64,000 nucleotides of DNA from Luteibacter flocculans. GTDB lineage: Bacteria; Pseudomonadota; Gammaproteobacteria; Xanthomonadales; Rhodanobacteraceae. This document shows, one piece after another, positions 8,694 through 17,073 of this stretch. How positions within the stretch are numbered: the stretch's first letter is position 1; every line of letters starts with the position of its first letter. A program made the position numbers and the translations under genes. Where the stretch lies: the NCBI RefSeq assembly GCF_023612255.1, contig NZ_CP063231.1, positions 1,532,001 to 1,596,000 on the forward strand, read 5' to 3'. The notes under the pieces are model-generated. The model saw only the letters and a list, made by a program, of their open reading frames with translations, was not told the origin of the DNA and made no database searches.

Positions 8694-9555
8694 GGGACAC
8701 CTTGGAACGCGAGAAGATAAGGCGGGCGATAAGGCTGAGCGCCAGCACGAACATGGTAAGCACGAAGGCGCCGGCCCAGGCGAGCGTGTTGATGTCGGGA
8801 CTCGGATCCTTCGTGTACTCGTAGATCACCTGCGGCAGGCTCGGCATCTTGTCCAGCGGGTTGAAAGTCATGAAGTTGTTGCCGAACGCCGTGAATAGCA
8901 GCGGAGCGGTCTCGCCACTGATGCGCGCGAGGGCCAGCAGCACGCCGGTGACGATGCCCGAGCGTGCGGCACGGATCAGGATCTGCGTGGTGAGCTTCCA
9001 CTGCGGGACGCCGAGGGAGAGCGCGGCTTCGCGCAGGGTGCCGGGCACCAGGCGCAGCATCTCGTCGGTGGTACGCACGATAACGGGCAGGGCGATCAGG
9101 GCGAGCGCCACGCCGCCAGCGAGACCCGAGAAGGTGACTTCGCCGTGAGTGAGGTACTGCGACGGCAGCACCACGATCGTGTAGACGAACAAACCGAGCA
9201 CGATGGACGGAGCGGACAGCAGGATGTCGTTGAGGAAGCGGATCGTCGGGCCGAGGCGAGAACGGCGGGAATACTCCGCCAGCCATGTGCCGGCCGCGAC
9301 GCCGATCGGCGTGGCGATGAGGATGCCCAGCACATTGAGGATCAGGCTGCCCACCATGGCGTTGGCCAGGCCTCCCTCCTCACGGTAGGCGGTGATCTTG
9401 GTGAAGAGCTGCGGCCTTAGCGCGGCGATACCCTGGCTCAAGGTCTCCCAGAGAATCCAGGCAAGGAAGAGCAGGCCAACGCCCGTGGCCGCGATGCTCA
9501 GCGTCATGGCCAGAATGTTCTTGATCCGGCGCTTGGTGTAGAGCGAAGCAGACAT
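8686..9555 (-). CDS. pstA: Phosphate ABC transporter permease PstA
   Basis: PstA is one of the two membrane subunits of the Pst phosphate importer. The 289-residue protein has six predicted transmembrane helices and the cytoplasmic EAA-type loop in [19 protein letters not shown], which contacts PstB. The ATG at 9555 overlaps the pstC stop as TGATG. A longer upstream reading in the same frame runs inside pstC and is not credible. Confidence 0.95.
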   Translation of the reverse strand: MSASLYTKRRIKNILAMTLSIAATGVGLLFLAWILWETLSQGIAALRPQLFTKITAYREEGGLANAMVGSLILNVLGILIATPIGVAAGTWLAEYSRRSRLGPTIRFLNDILLSAPSIVLGLFVYTIVVLPSQYLTHGEVTFSGLAGGVALALIALPVIVRTTDEMLRLVPGTLREAALSLGVPQWKLTTQILIRAARSGIVTGVLLALARISGETAPLLFTAFGNNFMTFNPLDKMPSLPQVIYEYTKDPSPDINTLAWAGAFVLTMFVLALSLIARLIFSRSKVSHD

Positions 9556-10586
9556 CAGCGGCCCTCCTTGGTGGCGAGGCGGCGGAGCATGAGTCGCGCG
9601 ATGAGGAGCACGATGAACGTCACTACGAAGAGCAGGAAGGCCAGCGCCATCAGCGAGGAGCGCTGCAGCCCCTGCGCTTCGCCGAACTGGTTGGCGATGG
9701 TAGAAGCGATGGAGCTGCCGGTCTCGAGGAAGGAGAGCGAGAACTTGAAGGTGTTGCCGAGCACGAAGGCGACGGCCATCGTTTCGCCGAGCGCTCGGCC
9801 GAGACCGAGAAACACGCCGCCGATGACGGCAGTACGTGTGTAAGGCACCACGATGTCCCAGACCACTTCCCACGTGCTGGAGCCGAGCGCATAGGCCGAC
9901 TCCTTGAGACGCGTCGGCACCGTCTGGAACACCTCGCGCATCACGGAGGAGATGAAGGGGATGATCATCACGGCGAGCACGAGGCCCGCTGTGAGCACGC
10001 CGGCACCGAAGAAAGGGTATTCGCTGGAGAAGAACTTGGCGATCCCCGGCACGTGCTGGACCAGCCACGACACCTTGCCGTCGGGTGGATCGGCGCTGAA
10101 GTTGTTCATCAGCCACGGCTTGATGTGCTCCGCGACGAAGGGCGCGAAGATGAAGAGACCCCACATGCCGTAGATGATCGAGGGAATGCCGGCCAGCAGT
10201 TCGATGGCCGAGGCGACGGGACCGCGCAGCCATTGCGGTGCGATCTCAGTCAGAAAGAGGGCGATGCCGAAGCTGATCGGCACGGCGACCACGAGGGCGA
10301 TCAACGCGGTACCGACGGTCCCCATGATGGGTACCAGCGCACCGTACTGGTCGTTGCTCGGGTCCCAGGCGGCGCTGGTCAGGAAGCCCCAGCCGAATGT
10401 GCGGAACGCGTCCTGGCCGAGCCAGAGCGTCGAGCCCGCCGCACCGACGAGAGACAGAAGCACGAGAAGGGCGCAGACCTTCAGTACCGCACCGAAGACG
10501 CGATCGTTGCGCGAGTCCCGGGCATTGCGGGCCGCCTCGACGGATCGATCGGGGGCCGTCATGGCATTGCTGGCGGTGGCATGCAT
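9555..10586 (-). CDS. pstC: Phosphate ABC transporter permease PstC
   Basis: PstC pairs with PstA to form the phosphate channel. The 343-residue protein has a cytoplasmic N-terminus of about 35 residues, then six transmembrane helices with a periplasmic loop in the first half and the EAA loop LKESAYALGSSTWEVVWDI. It lies between pstS and pstA; the gap to pstS is about 115 bases. Confidence 0.95.
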   Translation of the reverse strand: MHATASNAMTAPDRSVEAARNARDSRNDRVFGAVLKVCALLVLLSLVGAAGSTLWLGQDAFRTFGWGFLTSAAWDPSNDQYGALVPIMGTVGTALIALVVAVPISFGIALFLTEIAPQWLRGPVASAIELLAGIPSIIYGMWGLFIFAPFVAEHIKPWLMNNFSADPPDGKVSWLVQHVPGIAKFFSSEYPFFGAGVLTAGLVLAVMIIPFISSVMREVFQTVPTRLKESAYALGSSTWEVVWDIVVPYTRTAVIGGVFLGLGRALGETMAVAFVLGNTFKFSLSFLETGSSIASTIANQFGEAQGLQRSSLMALAFLLFVVTFIVLLIARLMLRRLATKEGR

Positions 10587-10703
10587 GGTGGATGCGGTTT
10601 CCGAGGCCTGGGCAAACTGTGGGTCGCCGCTCCCTGCGGAACGGCGACCCCCTTTTACGACAGTCTGGACCGGAAGTATTTCACCGGCCGGACAGATCGG
10701 CGA

Positions 10704-11720
10704 TTACTTGAAATCGGAAGCCCAGTAAGCCTGGATCTTCTGCGTCAGGGCCGGCGGCAGCGCGACGTAGTCGAGCGAGGCGGCGTCGCCCTGACCCTTG
10801 TCGAACGCGTACTTGAAGAAGTCGAAAGCGACCTTCGTGTGCGACGCGTTCTTGGACTTCTTGTACATGATGATCCAGGTGGTGGCGGTGATCGGCCACG
10901 CCTGGTCGCCCGAAGCGTTCGTCATGATGAGGTTGAAGTCCTTGGCCGAGGCCCAGTCAGCCGTGGCGGCTGCGGCAGCGAAGGTCTCTGCGGTCGGCTC
11001 CACCCACTTGCCGGCGGCGTTCTGCATCTGCGCGTAGGAGATGCTGTTCTTCTTGGCGTAGGCGTACTCGACGTAGCCGATCGAGCCCGGGATCTGGCGG
11101 ACGTACTGCGAGACGCCCTCGTTGCCCTTGCCACCCACGCCGGTCGGCCAGTCGACGGCCGTGCCGAACTTCACCTTCGACGCCCATTCCGGGCTGACCT
11201 TCGACAGGTAGTTGGTGAAGTTGAACGAGGTGCCCGAGCCATCCGAACGATGCACGACGGTGACCTTGACGTCCGGGAGCTTGAGGCCCGGATTCGCGGC
11301 GGCGATGGCCGGGTCGCTCCAGCGGGCGATCTTGCCCATGAAGATATCGGCAAGCAGCGGACCCGTGAGCTTGAGCTCGCCGGCCTTGACGCCCTGGAGG
11401 TTCACGACCGGCACGATGCCGCCCACGACGCTCGGGAACTGACCGAGACCGAACTTGGTGAGGTCTTCGCTGCTCATCGGCGCGTCGGAGGCGCCGAAGT
11501 CGATGGTGCCCTCCTTGATCTGCGCGATACCCGCGCCCGAGCCCACGGACTGGTAGTTGATCTTGTTACCCGTCGTCTCGGCGTACTTCGCCGACCACTT
11601 GGACAGGACGGGATAGACGAAGCTCGAACCGGCACCGGTGATGTCGGTGGCCTGCGCGGCAGAGATGCCGAACAGCGAGGCAGCGACCAGCGCGGCAATG
11701 CGGAGTTTGCGTGTGAACAC
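10704..11720 (-). CDS. pstS: Phosphate-binding protein PstS
   Basis: PstS is the periplasmic phosphate receptor that delivers ligand to PstCAB. The 338-residue protein begins with a clear signal peptide (residues 1-24, ending ISAAQA). Phosphate-contacting motifs are visible in ITGAGSSFVYPVLSKW, GASDAPMSSEDL and HRSDGSGTSFNFTNYL. It is the first and presumably most abundant product of the operon, and the candidate Pho box about 90 bases upstream fits induction by phosphate starvation. Confidence 0.97.
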   Translation of the reverse strand: MFTRKLRIAALVAASLFGISAAQATDITGAGSSFVYPVLSKWSAKYAETTGNKINYQSVGSGAGIAQIKEGTIDFGASDAPMSSEDLTKFGLGQFPSVVGGIVPVVNLQGVKAGELKLTGPLLADIFMGKIARWSDPAIAAANPGLKLPDVKVTVVHRSDGSGTSFNFTNYLSKVSPEWASKVKFGTAVDWPTGVGGKGNEGVSQYVRQIPGSIGYVEYAYAKKNSISYAQMQNAAGKWVEPTAETFAAAAATADWASAKDFNLIMTNASGDQAWPITATTWIIMYKKSKNASHTKVAFDFFKYAFDKGQGDAASLDYVALPPALTQKIQAYWASDFK

Positions 11721-11808
11721 GGAGAAATCCTCGATGGATAGAGTGTCGGGCGAAGCCCGCCCGGGGCCGTATTCCAGCCCTGCCGTGTTGCAATGAGACG
11801 TACCGAAT

Positions 11809-11826
11809 GTTGCAGCGATATGACAC
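11809..11826 (-). promoter_or_regulatory. Candidate PhoB box upstream of pstS
   Basis: On the minus strand GTGTCAT-ATCG-CTGCAAC follows the 7-4-7 direct-repeat layout of a Pho box (CTGTCAT-N4-CTGTCAC), with one mismatch in the first half and two in the second. It lies about 90 bases upstream of pstS, where PhoB would act. Confidence 0.45.
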
Positions 11827-11846
11827 CCGCCTTTTTGGTGTCATAT
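11818..11846. repeat. Perfect inverted repeat upstream of pstS
   Basis: The arms ATATGACACC (11818-11827) and GGTGTCATAT (11837-11846) are exact reverse complements around a 9-base spacer. It overlaps the candidate Pho box and lies 20-50 bases past the end of rnt. With no T-run it is more likely an operator-like site than a terminator. Confidence 0.6.
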
Positions 11847-11866
11847 TCAGGAACTTACGAAAATGC

Positions 11867-12526
11867 TCAGGCGATCAGCGGTGCCGTCGTTTCACGCTCG
11901 GCAAGCTCCAGCCGACGCCAGCGGTTCACGATCTCGCAGAACAGCTGGGCGGTGCGCTCCGCGTCATAGATGGCCGAGTGGGCCTCGCGGGTGTCGAATT
12001 CCAGGCCCGCGGCAAGCACCGCCTTGCTGAGCACCGTCTGCCCATAGGCGAGGCCGCCGAGCGTGGCGGTATCGAAGCAACTGAACGGGTGGAACGGGTT
12101 GCGCTTGTGCCCCACGCGGCGCACCGCGGCATTAAGGAAAGCGAGGTCGAAGGCCGCATTGTGTCCGACCAGCACGGCGCGCTGGCAGCCGGCGACGCGC
12201 ACCGCTTCGCGGATGGCGTTGAAGACGTGATCCAGCGCCTGCCGCTCGGGCAGGGCGCCACGGAACGGGTGGTCGGGGTCGATGCCGGTCACTTCGAGCG
12301 AGCGCGGGTCGATGTTCGCCCCTGGAAAGGGCTCGACATTGGCGGCCACCACCGGCTGGGGCACCAGGAGCCCCGAGGGTTCCATGGCGATGGGAACCAC
12401 GGCGATCTCCAGCAGGGCGTCGCGTTCGGCGTCGAATCCGCCTGTCTCGACATCCACGATGACCGGCAGAAATCCCCTGAACCGCCCGGCCATGGTCGAT
12501 GCGGTGCTATTGCTCGTCGTATCCAT
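11867..12526 (-). CDS. rnt: Ribonuclease T
   Basis: RNase T trims the 3' ends of tRNA and other stable RNAs and belongs to the DEDD exonuclease superfamily. The 219-residue protein matches the family length. It shows Exo [20 protein letters not shown], Exo [12 protein letters not shown], Exo [14 protein letters not shown], and the RNase T-specific [12 protein letters not shown]. The start at 12526 follows the family pattern of a short tail before the [14 protein letters not shown] motif. It is transcribed toward pstS, but its role gives no reason to link it to phosphate uptake. Confidence 0.93.
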   Translation of the reverse strand: MDTTSNSTASTMAGRFRGFLPVIVDVETGGFDAERDALLEIAVVPIAMEPSGLLVPQPVVAANVEPFPGANIDPRSLEVTGIDPDHPFRGALPERQALDHVFNAIREAVRVAGCQRAVLVGHNAAFDLAFLNAAVRRVGHKRNPFHPFSCFDTATLGGLAYGQTVLSKAVLAAGLEFDTREAHSAIYDAERTAQLFCEIVNRWRRLELAERETTAPLIA

Positions 12527-13011
12527 CCGCGAAGGATATCAGCCCGAACGGGCGGGGCGCGCCGGCTGGATGTCGTCTGTGTCGCCGATTTGTCACAAGC
12601 GGCGCATTGAACGGTGGTGGTCGACCGATTCTGGGCACCGCGGGCTCCTGGGAGGGCGACGCCGTGGATTGGGTCGCTTGCCGCACGCCACGTCGGGGCG
12701 GGTGGTCCGAGAGCCTGCCGACGCTCCAGGGCGTCGTGCAAGCCGGGGAGGGCCAAGCCATCGGCGATGAGCGAATCACGGGCGCCTCCATGTTCGTCTT
12801 TCGCAGTGTCGTTACGCGCATCTTGCGAATCGTCTCATGCGTTCATGGGCAAACGGACGTCCAAAAAATGAACGCATTGCATCGAACTCGCGAGGCCAGC
12901 GTGTCAAAAACCCGCGCCAGATCGCGATTTTTCCTATGAAGTGCGCCGAATGCTGAATTTGTTGCGACGCCGTACTTGCGTCCGTCACATGCGCTGCGTA
13001 GGTTCGGGTCC
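12527..13011. other. Gene-free interval between rnt and a secreted protein gene
   Basis: About 485 bases lie between two divergent genes. The open frames here have no ribosome site and no family-like composition. The only structure I see is an inverted repeat at 12837-12877. The right-hand 150 bases are the more AT-rich part and probably carry the promoter of the gene at 13012. Confidence 0.6.
12837..12877. repeat. Perfect 10-base inverted repeat, wide spacer
   Basis: ATGCGTTCAT (12837-12846) and ATGAACGCAT (12868-12877) are exact reverse complements separated by 21 bases that contain an A-run. It lies in the gene-free interval, about 135 bases upstream of the secreted protein gene. Confidence 0.5.
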
Positions 13012-13380
13012 ATGCGACATCACCCGACCACTTTCATTCGACGCATCGCGGGCACGTTCCTCGTGTTCCTCGCGCTCGTCGTTGCGTGGTCCGGCGTCTC
13101 GGCAATGCCCAGCGATGCTTCGGCGGGATCGGTCGTCAGTTACAACGTTGCCCATGTCTCCGACGACGACCGCCGTGCCAATGGCGGCGGTGCCGTGAAT
13201 CTCGACGAACAGGGCGCCGTTCCCAGCCTTGAAGACAATCAAGGCCTGGACGACACCTTCGATCTTCCGCCCGAGCACGCGGTCCGCGTGCCGCGGCTTT
13301 CGTCGGCCCGTCCGGCTGACATCCCTGTGTCGCGGCACGCACACGTGCCCGCCTTCGATCTGCGCCCTCCCATCGCCTGA
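13012..13380 (+). CDS. Small secreted protein, unknown function
   Basis: This 122-residue protein starts with a basic stretch and a hydrophobic core that form a convincing signal peptide, with likely cleavage after VSA near residue 32. The mature part is acidic then Arg/Pro-rich and has no recognised domain. The ATG at 13012 is preferred over an upstream one because the signal peptide then begins normally. It lies just upstream of the carbonic anhydrase and SulP genes, separated by about 120 bases containing a small hairpin. A link to that module is only positional. Confidence 0.6.
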   Translation: MRHHPTTFIRRIAGTFLVFLALVVAWSGVSAMPSDASAGSVVSYNVAHVSDDDRRANGGGAVNLDEQGAVPSLEDNQGLDDTFDLPPEHAVRVPRLSSARPADIPVSRHAHVPAFDLRPPIA

Positions 13381-13387
13381 TCGCTCC

Positions 13388-13406
13388 GACACGCGTTCCG
13401 CGTGTC
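13388..13406 (+). terminator. Small hairpin after the secreted protein gene
   Basis: GACACGCG and CGCGTGTC pair perfectly around a TTC loop, eight bases past the stop codon. The following bases (CATTTCG) are only weakly T-rich, so this may be a terminator, an attenuator or an RNA-stabilising hairpin. Confidence 0.4.
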
Positions 13407-13500
13407 CATTTCGCACTTATCCGTTTCTTGAAGCAGGCATCGCCGCCTGCCGCAGCGCCCCCGCGCTCGCTATCCCATGTCCCCCAACGAGGAATTCACT

Positions 13501-14196
13501 ATGGAACGTCTCATCCAGGGCTTCGACCGTTTTCGCCGCCACATGACCAATGAGCAGCGCGACCTGTTCGCACGCCTGGCGTCGGGCCAGACGCCGCACA
13601 CGATGTTCATCACCTGCGCCGATTCGCGCGTGATGCCGGAAATGATCTTCGAGGCCCAGCCAGGCGACCTGTTCGTCTATCGCAACGTCGGCAACATCGT
13701 GCCGCCGTACGCGCAGCATGTCAGTGGCGTCGTCGCAGCGATCGAGTACGCGGTCACGGCACTCAAGGTGCAGCACATCGTGATCTGCGGTCACTCCGAT
13801 TGCGGTGCCATGAAGGCGCTGCAGAATCCGGCGGCGCTCAAGGGCAAGCCTTCCGTCGAGCAGTGGCTCAAGCATGCCGATGTGGCGCGCTACGTGGTCG
13901 CTGAGAACCGTCCCACCATCCATGGTGAGGAAGGCCTCCGCTACCTGACCGAAGAGAACGTCGTCGGCCAGTTGGAGCACATGCGTACCTTGCCCGCGGT
14001 CGCGGCTGCCATGGCCAACGGTAGCCTGCGCATCCATGGCTGGATCTACGACATCGCCAAGACCGAGATCACGGCCTTCGATCCGAACGAGGGCCGGTTC
14101 CGTCCGCTGCTCGCGGGCGACACGAACCTGCCCGACGCCACCCCGCACGCGCGGTTCTCGACGCCGACGCCGACGCCAGTCGCGTCCGCCGCCTGA
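13501..14196 (+). CDS. Beta-class carbonic anhydrase
   Basis: This zinc enzyme interconverts CO2 and bicarbonate in the cytoplasm. In the 231-residue protein the zinc ligands and active-site dyad are all present: Cys39, Asp41 and Arg43 in CADSR, and His98 and Cys101 in HSDCG. The start at 13501 has AGGA just upstream; an earlier ATG at 13477 lacks a ribosome site. It is followed after 14 bases by a SulP transporter, a pairing that suggests joint bicarbonate uptake and hydration. The C-terminal tail after about residue 205 is Pro/Thr-rich and probably disordered. Confidence 0.95.
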   Translation: MERLIQGFDRFRRHMTNEQRDLFARLASGQTPHTMFITCADSRVMPEMIFEAQPGDLFVYRNVGNIVPPYAQHVSGVVAAIEYAVTALKVQHIVICGHSDCGAMKALQNPAALKGKPSVEQWLKHADVARYVVAENRPTIHGEEGLRYLTEENVVGQLEHMRTLPAVAAAMANGSLRIHGWIYDIAKTEITAFDPNEGRFRPLLAGDTNLPDATPHARFSTPTPTPVASAA

Positions 14197-14210
14197 TAAG
14201 GAACCGCTCC

Positions 14211-15728
14211 ATGCGCGCTTATTTCTCCCAGGGCCTCTTTGGCCGCGACCTCCTCGGATCGGTGGTCGTTTTTCTTGTCGCACTTCCGCTGTGCATGGGC
14301 ATTGCGATCGCCTCGGGCATGCCGCCCAGCGCGGGTCTGATCACGGGCATCATTGGTGGCATCGTCGTCGGCGCCATCGCCGGTTCACCGTTGCAGGTGA
14401 GCGGCCCGGCGGCGGGTCTCGCCGTGCTCGTGTTCGAACTGGTACGTGAGCACGGCGTCGCGGCCCTCGGGCCGGTCGTCTTGCTCGCGGGCCTGATCCA
14501 GGTCGTGGCAGGCCTGTGCAAGGTAGGTGTCTGGTTTCGCATGACATCGCCTGCGGTGGTTGCGGGCATGTTGTCCGGTATCGGCATCCTCATCGTGGCG
14601 TCGCAGTCGCACGTGCTGCTCGACGCCATTCCCAAGGCCCGCGGGCTGGAAAACTTCGCGGCTCTCCCCGCGGCGTTGTGGGAATCGGTGACGGGTGCGG
14701 CCGAAGGCCAGGCGCCTGCCGCGCTGATGATCGGCATCGGCACCATCGCGATCATGCTGGGCTGGGAGAAACTGCGTCCGGCGAAGTTGCGCTTCGTTCC
14801 CGGTGCATTGCTCGCCGTCGTCGCCATGACGGCGGTGGCGCAGTTGGCCGCGCTGGACGTGAAGCGGGTGGACGTGCCGTCCAACCTGTTCTCGGCCGTA
14901 AGTCTGCCGACGATGGGTAGCCTGTTCGGTCTGTTCGACGCCACCCTGCTGATCGCTGCCGCCACGTTCGCCTTCATTGCGAGTGCGGAAACCCTGCTTT
15001 CGGCGGCTGCCGTGGATCGCATGCACGATGGTGTGCGTACCAACTACGACCGCGAGCTGACTGCGCAAGGCGTTGGCAACCTCATCTGTGGCTTCCTCGG
15101 CGCACTGCCGATGACCGGCGTCATCGTTCGCAGCGCTGCGAATGTGCAGGCCGGTTCGGCGACGCGGATGGCCGCGATCATGCACGGCGGCTGGTTGCTC
15201 GGATTTGTCATGCTGCTGCCGTGGCTGATGCGCATGACGCCGGTCTCGTGCCTGGCCGGCATCCTCGTCTTTACCGGCGTGAAGATGGTCAATCCGAAGC
15301 AGATCAAGGATCTGGCGGCATACGGCAAGGGCACCGCGGCGGTGTACGTCGCGACCACGGTTGCCATCGTCGCTACGGACCTGCTGACCGGTGTGATCGT
15401 CGGCTTCGCTCTGTCGCTGCTGCGTCTGGCTCTGCTCTCGTCGAAGCTGAAGATGGACGTGACGCATCACGACGAGCCCGGTACGGCCACGTTGCACCTC
15501 GAAGGTTCCGCGACCTTCCTCAAGGTGCCGACGATGGCGCGTACGCTGGAGCGCATTCCGCCGAACACGCGGCTGTCGGTCATGATGGATCGCCTGCATC
15601 ACGTCGATCAGGCGTCGCTGGAGTTGTTGCGCGAGTGGGGCAGGAACGCCTCGAAGCGCGGCTGCGAATTGATCGTGGACTGGCACGAACTCGGTCGGCG
15701 CGTGGAAGGCGCGCGGCGCCCCGCCTAG
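14211..15728 (+). CDS. SulP family anion transporter
   Basis: SulP proteins are inner-membrane anion transporters or symporters for bicarbonate, sulfate or dicarboxylates. The 505-residue protein has the N-terminal LLGSVVVFLVALPLCMGIAIASGMPPSAGL motif region, many hydrophobic segments up to about residue 410, and a C-terminal STAS-like domain (about residues 420-500). An AAGGA ribosome site precedes the ATG. Because it sits 14 bases after a beta-carbonic anhydrase, bicarbonate is the most likely substrate; that is inferred from context and not from a substrate-specific residue. Confidence 0.88.
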   Translation: MRAYFSQGLFGRDLLGSVVVFLVALPLCMGIAIASGMPPSAGLITGIIGGIVVGAIAGSPLQVSGPAAGLAVLVFELVREHGVAALGPVVLLAGLIQVVAGLCKVGVWFRMTSPAVVAGMLSGIGILIVASQSHVLLDAIPKARGLENFAALPAALWESVTGAAEGQAPAALMIGIGTIAIMLGWEKLRPAKLRFVPGALLAVVAMTAVAQLAALDVKRVDVPSNLFSAVSLPTMGSLFGLFDATLLIAAATFAFIASAETLLSAAAVDRMHDGVRTNYDRELTAQGVGNLICGFLGALPMTGVIVRSAANVQAGSATRMAAIMHGGWLLGFVMLLPWLMRMTPVSCLAGILVFTGVKMVNPKQIKDLAAYGKGTAAVYVATTVAIVATDLLTGVIVGFALSLLRLALLSSKLKMDVTHHDEPGTATLHLEGSATFLKVPTMARTLERIPPNTRLSVMMDRLHHVDQASLELLREWGRNASKRGCELIVDWHELGRRVEGARRPA

Positions 15729-15743
15729 TGCAAGACGGCGCTA

Positions 15744-15780
15744 CGAGGGCGGCAACAGTGCGTTGCTCTTGCCGCTCTCG
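15744..15780. terminator. Hairpin between convergent genes
   Basis: CGAGGGCGGCAA pairs with TTGCCGCTCTCG over 12 positions with one G-T wobble and a 13-base loop. It lies between the converging sulP and nth genes and may end both transcripts, although there is no clear T-run. Confidence 0.45.
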
Positions 15781-15794
15781 TGGTGACCGGGATG

Positions 15795-16448
15795 TTATCG
15801 CTGCCGTGTTTCGTTTGGCTTCGTCTTGTGCTTGTACGCACACAGATCGACGATCGGGCAGATGGGGCAATCCGGCTTCCGTGCCTTGCAGATGTAACGT
15901 CCGTGCAGGATCAGCCAGTGATGCGCGTCCTGCACGAATTCTTTTGGAATGACCTTTTCCAGCTTGTCCTCGACCTTGCGCACATCGGCGCCCGGCGCCA
16001 GTCCCGTGCGATTGGCGACACGAAAGATGTGCGTATCGACGGCGATGGTCGGCTGGCCAAAGGCGGTGTTCAGCACCACGTTGGCGGTCTTGCGTCCGAC
16101 ACCCGGCAGTTCTTCCAGTGCCTCGCGCGTCGTCGGTACCTCACCGGCATAGCGCTCGACGAGGATCTGGCTCATGGCGATGAGGTTCTTCGCCTTGTTG
16201 TTGTAAAGGCCGATGGTGCTGATGTAGCTCTTGAGCTTATCCAGCCCAAGATCGAGGATCTTCTGCGGCGTATTCGCCACGGGGAAGAGCTTGCGAGTGG
16301 CCTTGTTCACACCGACATCGGTGGCCTGTGCGGACAGCGCCACGGCGGTCAGCAATTCGAACGGCGTGGTGTATTCCAGTTCCGTCTTCGGATGCGGATT
16401 CAGCTCGCGCAGACGGCTGAACATCTCGACCACGTTGGCCTTTTTCAC
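15795..16448 (-). CDS. nth: Endonuclease III
   Basis: Endonuclease III removes oxidised pyrimidines from DNA and cuts at abasic sites in base excision repair. The 217-residue protein has the helix-hairpin-helix motif [15 protein letters not shown] with the catalytic lysine, the catalytic aspartate in [12 protein letters not shown], and the C-terminal 4Fe-4S loop with cysteine spacing C-x6-C-x2-C-x5-C. Its GTG start overlaps the rsxB stop as GTGA, so the two are translationally coupled. Confidence 0.96.
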   Translation of the reverse strand: MKKANVVEMFSRLRELNPHPKTELEYTTPFELLTAVALSAQATDVGVNKATRKLFPVANTPQKILDLGLDKLKSYISTIGLYNNKAKNLIAMSQILVERYAGEVPTTREALEELPGVGRKTANVVLNTAFGQPTIAVDTHIFRVANRTGLAPGADVRKVEDKLEKVIPKEFVQDAHHWLILHGRYICKARKPDCPICPIVDLCAYKHKTKPNETRQR

Positions 16449-17053
16449 GGGGTGTCCTTCTTTCGGGCCTTTGCGCGCGCCAGCGCGTCGAGCACGGCGT
16501 TGCGTGCCGTGGGCGCGGCGACGTCCGCCTTGCGCGCCGCGAGCTGTTGCTCGCGCGTCTCCCGCTCCACGACCAGTCGCCGCTCACGGCGTTGGAAGCG
16601 CCAGCGCGCGGCGTCGGCGTGTGCGCGATCGTCCGCTTGCGCCAGTGGCATCGGGTCGAGCGTGATGCAGTCCACCGGGCAGGCGGGTACGCAGAGTTCG
16701 CATCCCGTGCAGAGATCGGCGACCACCGTATGCATGAGTTTCGAAGCGCCGACGATGGCATCCACCGGGCATACCTGGATGCACTTCGTGCAGCCGATGC
16801 AGTCGGCTTCCACGATGCGTGCGAGCGCGCGCGGCTTCTCGACGCCTCGGGTCGTATCCAGCGGCACGACGGGGCGGTCCAGCAGCGCGGCCAGACGAGC
16901 GATACCGGCAGTACCGCCCGGCGGACAACGGTCGATCGACGCCTCGCCCGCGGCGATGGCTTCGGCGTAAGGCCGACAGCCATGGAACCCGCATTGTTCG
17001 CACTGGGTTTGCGGCAGCAGGTCGTCGATACGGTCGGCGAGCGTCGGCGTCAT
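16445..17053 (-). CDS. rsxB: RnfB/RsxB-like iron-sulfur protein
   Basis: RsxB/RnfB is the ferredoxin-like subunit of a membrane electron-transfer complex that in E. coli keeps SoxR reduced. The 202-residue protein has an N-terminal Fe-S domain with CEQCGFHGC, then two 4Fe-4S motifs, [14 protein letters not shown] and [15 protein letters not shown]. Unlike E. coli RsxB it lacks the N-terminal membrane anchor, starting directly with the Fe-S domain, so it may be soluble. No other rnf/rsx gene is visible in the window. It lies between metG and nth in one operon. Confidence 0.88.
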   Translation of the reverse strand: MTPTLADRIDDLLPQTQCEQCGFHGCRPYAEAIAAGEASIDRCPPGGTAGIARLAALLDRPVVPLDTTRGVEKPRALARIVEADCIGCTKCIQVCPVDAIVGASKLMHTVVADLCTGCELCVPACPVDCITLDPMPLAQADDRAHADAARWRFQRRERRLVVERETREQQLAARKADVAAPTARNAVLDALARAKARKKDTP

Positions 17054-17073
17054 GGCTGTCGGGCAGCGCGCTC

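Noticed and set aside
12499-12939. Open frames in the gene-free interval after rnt
   Set aside because: They have no ribosome site, are rich in Arg, Cys and Trp, and overlap rnt; no family resemblance.
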